NCBI GenBank assembly: GCA_016293925.1
Contig: JAEDCX010000015.1
Coordinates: forward strand, 1 to 34,933
Source: Lachnospiraceae bacterium
Lineage (GTDB): Bacteria > Bacillota > Clostridia > Lachnospirales > Lachnospiraceae
DNA length: 34,933 bases
Reading direction: 5' to 3'
Of the stretch, positions 32,115 to 34,933 are shown in pieces. Made by a program: the position numbers and the translations under genes. The notes below the pieces were generated by a model that saw only the letters and a list, made by a program, of their open reading frames with translations, was not told the DNA's origin and made no database searches. Within the stretch, counting starts at the first letter, position 1; every line of letters starts with the position of its first letter.

Positions 32115-34034
32115 TTACTGTAACAGGAAAACGGCTGACCCAAAGGCCGGAAGATTAAATGCGATGGAACTCTCCCTGTAATCGCAGGGGATGCGCTCAA
32201 CCGGGATCACCTTTTCAATGGTGTGTCCCTGTCCGCCATACTTCATATCGTCACTGTTCAGCAGAAGCTTTACTTTTTTCACATTCGGAACGCCTACCCG
32301 GTATTCATCCCGTGGCATCGGCGTCATGTTTAATACGACCAGAATGCTGTTTCTGCCACTGTCATCTTTGCGAATGAAACTGAAGGTACTGCGGTCAGCG
32401 TCATCGGCATTGACCCATTCAAAACCTGCCCATGAATTGTCAATCTTATACAATGCAGGGTATTTCCTGTAGAGTTCCAAAAGATCCTTGACATATTCCT
32501 TCATACCTCTGTTCAGGGGATCCTCCAACAGGTACCAGTCAAGCTCCCTTGCTTCGCTCCATTCCCGCTCCTGGGCAAAATCCTGACCCATGAAGAGTAA
32601 TTTTTTACCGGAATGGCAGAACATATAGGTGTAGCCCGTTCTCAGGTTCGCGTATTTGTCAATCGTATAACCCGGCATCTTCATGACCATGGAACATTTC
32701 AGATGTACCACCTCATCATGCGACAACGGAAGCACATAATTCTCGCTTTCATTGTAGGACATGGCAAAAGTCATCTTATTGTGATTATTCTTACGGAAAT
32801 AAGGATCCAGTTTCATATATTCGCAGAAATCATGCATCCATCCCATGTTCCACTTGAAGGTAAAGCCCAAGCCGCCCTCTGCAGCCGGCTTCGTGATCTT
32901 CGGCCAGGCAGTCGATTCCTCTGCAATGGTCATCACACCGGGATGATTTTTGGAAATAATGCTGTTCAAATGTCTCAGGAATTCGATCGCTTCCAGATTC
33001 TCATTGCCGCCGTATTTATTCGCTACCCACTGTCCGTCCCGCTTGCCATAATCCAGATACAACATGGATGCCACTGCATCCACCCGGAGGCCATCCACAT
33101 GGAACTCCTTGACCCAGTACAACGCATTGGCAATCAGGAAATTGCGAACCTCGTATTTCCCATAATTGAAAATCTTCGTTCCCCAGTCAGGATGCTCACC
33201 AAGACGCTTGTCCGGGTGTTCATAGAGACAGGTTCCGTCAAATTCCGCAAGTCCGTGGGCGTCTCTCGGGAAATGGGCAGGTACCCAGTCCAGAATAATA
33301 CCGATATCATTCCGATGCAGTTCGTTAACCAGATACATAAAGTCATGCGGCGTTCCGTAACGGCTGGTAGGTGCATAATATCCGGTTACCTGATATCCCC
33401 AGGACCCATCATAGGGATACTCCGCAATCCCCATCAGTTCCACATGTGTGTATCTCATTTCCTTCAGATATCCGATCAATCTGTCGGCAAACTCACGGTA
33501 CGTATAGAATCCATCCTCCGTTCCGTCCGGATGCTTCATCCAGGAACCTATGTGACATTCATAAACCGCCATAGGTTCTGCGAAGAGATTCTTATCTTCC
33601 CGCCCCTTCATCCAGGTGGAATCCGTCCATTTGAAATTACTGATGTCGTACACGATGGAGGCCGTATCCGGTCTCACCTGCGCATGCGTCGCGTAGGGAT
33701 CAGCTTTATACAGTTTGGTTCCGTTCTGTGTCACCACGAGGAATTTGTACCTCATGCCCTGCTCCACACCAGGGATAAAGCAGTCATAGATCCCCCCGGG
33801 ACCGATGCGAAGCATCTGATTGGCCTTCTCATTCCATCCGTTGAAATCACCGATCACATAAACTTCAGCCGCATTCGGTGCCCATACGGCAAAATAGACA
33901 CCGTCCTGTCCGTCCACCGTAGTCAGGTGCGCCCCGAGCTTCTTATAGATCTCATAGTGCGTCCCCTGGCCAAACAAATATTGATCATCCTGTGAAATAA
34001 AAATCTGTTCTCTCAATCTGCCAGTCACTTCCAT
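32115..34034 (-). CDS. glgB: 1,4-alpha-glucan branching enzyme
   Basis: A 639-residue GH13 enzyme that makes alpha-1,6 branches in glycogen in the cytoplasm. Residues about 20-125 form a CBM48-type N-terminal domain (VYFAVWAPNAAEVYVIGDFNGW). The catalytic barrel carries DWVPAHFPRDAHGLAEFDGTCLYEH, the nucleophile Asp319 in GLRVDAVASMLYLDY, the acid/base Glu372 in TIAEESTAWP and the third acid in LPLSHDEVVH. The length matches the standard branching enzyme. The ATG at 34034 has AAAAAGG directly upstream, closer than usual; a GTG at 34028 is an alternative. Next to it, 28 bp upstream in the same direction, is the P-loop-like gene. No other glycogen genes are in the window. Confidence 0.96.
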   Translation of the reverse strand: MEVTGRLREQIFISQDDQYLFGQGTHYEIYKKLGAHLTTVDGQDGVYFAVWAPNAAEVYVIGDFNGWNEKANQMLRIGPGGIYDCFIPGVEQGMRYKFLVVTQNGTKLYKADPYATHAQVRPDTASIVYDISNFKWTDSTWMKGREDKNLFAEPMAVYECHIGSWMKHPDGTEDGFYTYREFADRLIGYLKEMRYTHVELMGIAEYPYDGSWGYQVTGYYAPTSRYGTPHDFMYLVNELHRNDIGIILDWVPAHFPRDAHGLAEFDGTCLYEHPDKRLGEHPDWGTKIFNYGKYEVRNFLIANALYWVKEFHVDGLRVDAVASMLYLDYGKRDGQWVANKYGGNENLEAIEFLRHLNSIISKNHPGVMTIAEESTAWPKITKPAAEGGLGFTFKWNMGWMHDFCEYMKLDPYFRKNNHNKMTFAMSYNESENYVLPLSHDEVVHLKCSMVMKMPGYTIDKYANLRTGYTYMFCHSGKKLLFMGQDFAQEREWSEARELDWYLLEDPLNRGMKEYVKDLLELYRKYPALYKIDNSWAGFEWVNADDADRSTFSFIRKDDSGRNSILVVLNMTPMPRDEYRVGVPNVKKVKLLLNSDDMKYGGQGHTIEKVIPVERIPCDYRESSIAFNLPAFGSAVFLLQ

Positions 34035-34062
34035 CCTTTTTGTTATAGTTTTACTACCCGAT

Positions 34063-34933
34063 CTATCTGAAATCTCTCTCTGATAATATGATCATATCTT
34101 CTTCATCATATCGTTTTCCCGCGATCACATCAAAGAAATGTCTCAAATTCTTCCTGTTTGCATGATCGATCGCCCTGTCAACAATCTCACGAACCTCGGC
34201 AAGCGTGGCTCTGTGAGATGCGGTCTGAAGATTCGCGATCCGCGCTGCCAGTTCCAGTTCTCCCACATGATCTACACTGTACTCCTGCTTGTAGGCGTAC
34301 TTTTTGGCGTAATTCACCAGTGCACGATCATCCATCGTGTCAACATTAATTACAATATTGAAAAGATCATTCAGCCTGTTATTGGTTACGATCAGACGAC
34401 GGATTGCCTTTTTCGTATCCTCCAGCACGACGATCAGGCCAACACCCTCAGCATCCAGATACCGTACCATCTGTTTCAGGCTGTCTGCTGTCAGAGAACC
34501 TGCCCCTTCCACGATGACAGCGCCATTCCGGACTCTGTCAAACATCGGTGCAACTCCGTTTCTGTTCAGACTCTCACCGGATACCTTAGCTACCTTGCCG
34601 GAGAAATTGCTGTCAGACTGCTGCACACTCTTGATCAGTTTCTTGGCGATACTTAACGTTCCCGTTCCCGGATTCCCCGTGATAATCACATTTCCGGTAT
34701 AGGAAGCAAGTGTAATCTTATCAATGGCCGACGCCAGCTGTTTCTTCATCTTCGGAGTATTAATTGCCTCTCCAAACAGAATCTGCTCGTCCTCCGTCAG
34801 TTCACGGGTTGCAAAGCTATGTCCGGAGTTCTCACCTTCCTCCGACGCATCCTCCTCATCAGTTTCCGGTTCTTCCGCATCTTCGCAGGCAGGCTCGGAC
34901 TCTTCCATGTCTTCCTCAACAGCTTCCGACTCT
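34063..34933 (-). CDS. AAA-like protein with degenerate Walker motifs (partial, runs off the window)
   Basis: At least 290 residues; the frame is open to the window end, so the true start is outside. The visible N-terminal part is very acidic (SEPACEDAEEPETDEEDASEEG). A nucleotide-binding-like domain follows: VIITGNPGTGTLSIAKKLI, which resembles an AAA Walker A but has Thr where the Lys of GKT/S should be. The Walker B position reads AVIVEGAGSL, also lacking the usual DE. The C-terminal region (IANLQTASHRATLAEVREIVDRAID) is helical, as in an AAA lid. This pattern suggests an inactive or altered ATPase. It is directly upstream of glgB and likely co-transcribed. Function unknown. Confidence 0.65.
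   Translation of the reverse strand, partial: ESEAVEEDMEESEPACEDAEEPETDEEDASEEGENSGHSFATRELTEDEQILFGEAINTPKMKKQLASAIDKITLASYTGNVIITGNPGTGTLSIAKKLIKSVQQSDSNFSGKVAKVSGESLNRNGVAPMFDRVRNGAVIVEGAGSLTADSLKQMVRYLDAEGVGLIVVLEDTKKAIRRLIVTNNRLNDLFNIVINVDTMDDRALVNYAKKYAYKQEYSVDHVGELELAARIANLQTASHRATLAEVREIVDRAIDHANRKNLRHFFDVIAGKRYDEEDMIILSERDFR

Noticed and set aside
32613..33995. Plus-strand open frame of 460 codons opposite glgB
   Set aside because: Antisense shadow of glgB, without a ribosome binding site or any known domain.

Overview
The window looks like a chromosomal segment of a motile, Gram-positive gut anaerobe of the Lachnospiraceae (Clostridia; Roseburia/Agathobacter/Lachnospira-like). The reasons are a moderate GC content, strong GGAGG-type ribosome binding sites, a Clostridia-type Tad pilus locus with Flp1-like, DUF5702-like and DUF6382-like proteins, a Lachnospiraceae-type flagellin with a sigma-28 promoter, a GH127 glycosidase next to an AraC regulator, and Firmicutes-type pgi, luxS and glgB genes. 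The genus cannot be fixed from this sequence alone. I saw no rRNA, tRNA, insertion sequence, phage gene or CRISPR array. Almost everything left of 26 kb is on the minus strand except araC, murG and the gene after murG.

Layout. 0-2 kb: a secreted HExxH metalloprotein with three C-terminal repeats, and a 71-residue orphan protein. 2-5.4 kb: a GH127 beta-L-arabinofuranosidase-like enzyme divergent from an AraC regulator. 5.4-7.6 kb: a tightly coupled operon, 2-hydroxyacid dehydrogenase - luxS - mtnN, for S-adenosylhomocysteine recycling and AI-2 production. 7.7-9.9 kb: pgi and a membrane protein. 10.1-12.5 kb: murG and a zinc-ribbon membrane protein, ending at a strong terminator. 12.7-17.3 kb: HIT protein, HD hydrolase, a PatB/MalY C-S lyase with a clear promoter and operator-like palindrome, a flavodoxin-SCP2 fusion and a rhomboid protease.

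17.3-26.3 kb (read right to left) is a complete, tightly packed Tad/Flp pilus operon: TadZ/CpaE-like protein, TadA ATPase, TadB, TadC-like, Flp pilin, DUF5702-like, TadE-like protein with Cys/His modules, prepilin peptidase, TadE and a DUF6382-like protein. A 673-bp non-coding region precedes it and may hold a long structured leader. 26.9-32.0 kb is a flagellar filament module: a good sigma-28 promoter drives a 1045-residue protein that overlaps the flagellin start by 11 bp, then flagellin, then a FliS-like chaperone. The fliS 3' end overlaps a convergent DUF2508 gene by 51 bp. 32.1-34.9 kb: glycogen branching enzyme glgB and, upstream of it, a P-loop-like protein with a degenerate Walker A that runs off the window.

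The parts most worth a second look are the large FliK-like protein translationally linked to flagellin under a sigma-28 promoter, the unusual Tad variants (inactive-looking TadZ P-loop, TadC with a large outside domain, a pseudopilin with duplicated Cys/His modules, an embedded tadB start), and several compact regulatory elements: the patB operator, the alternative hairpins over the rhomboid start, and the tad leader.
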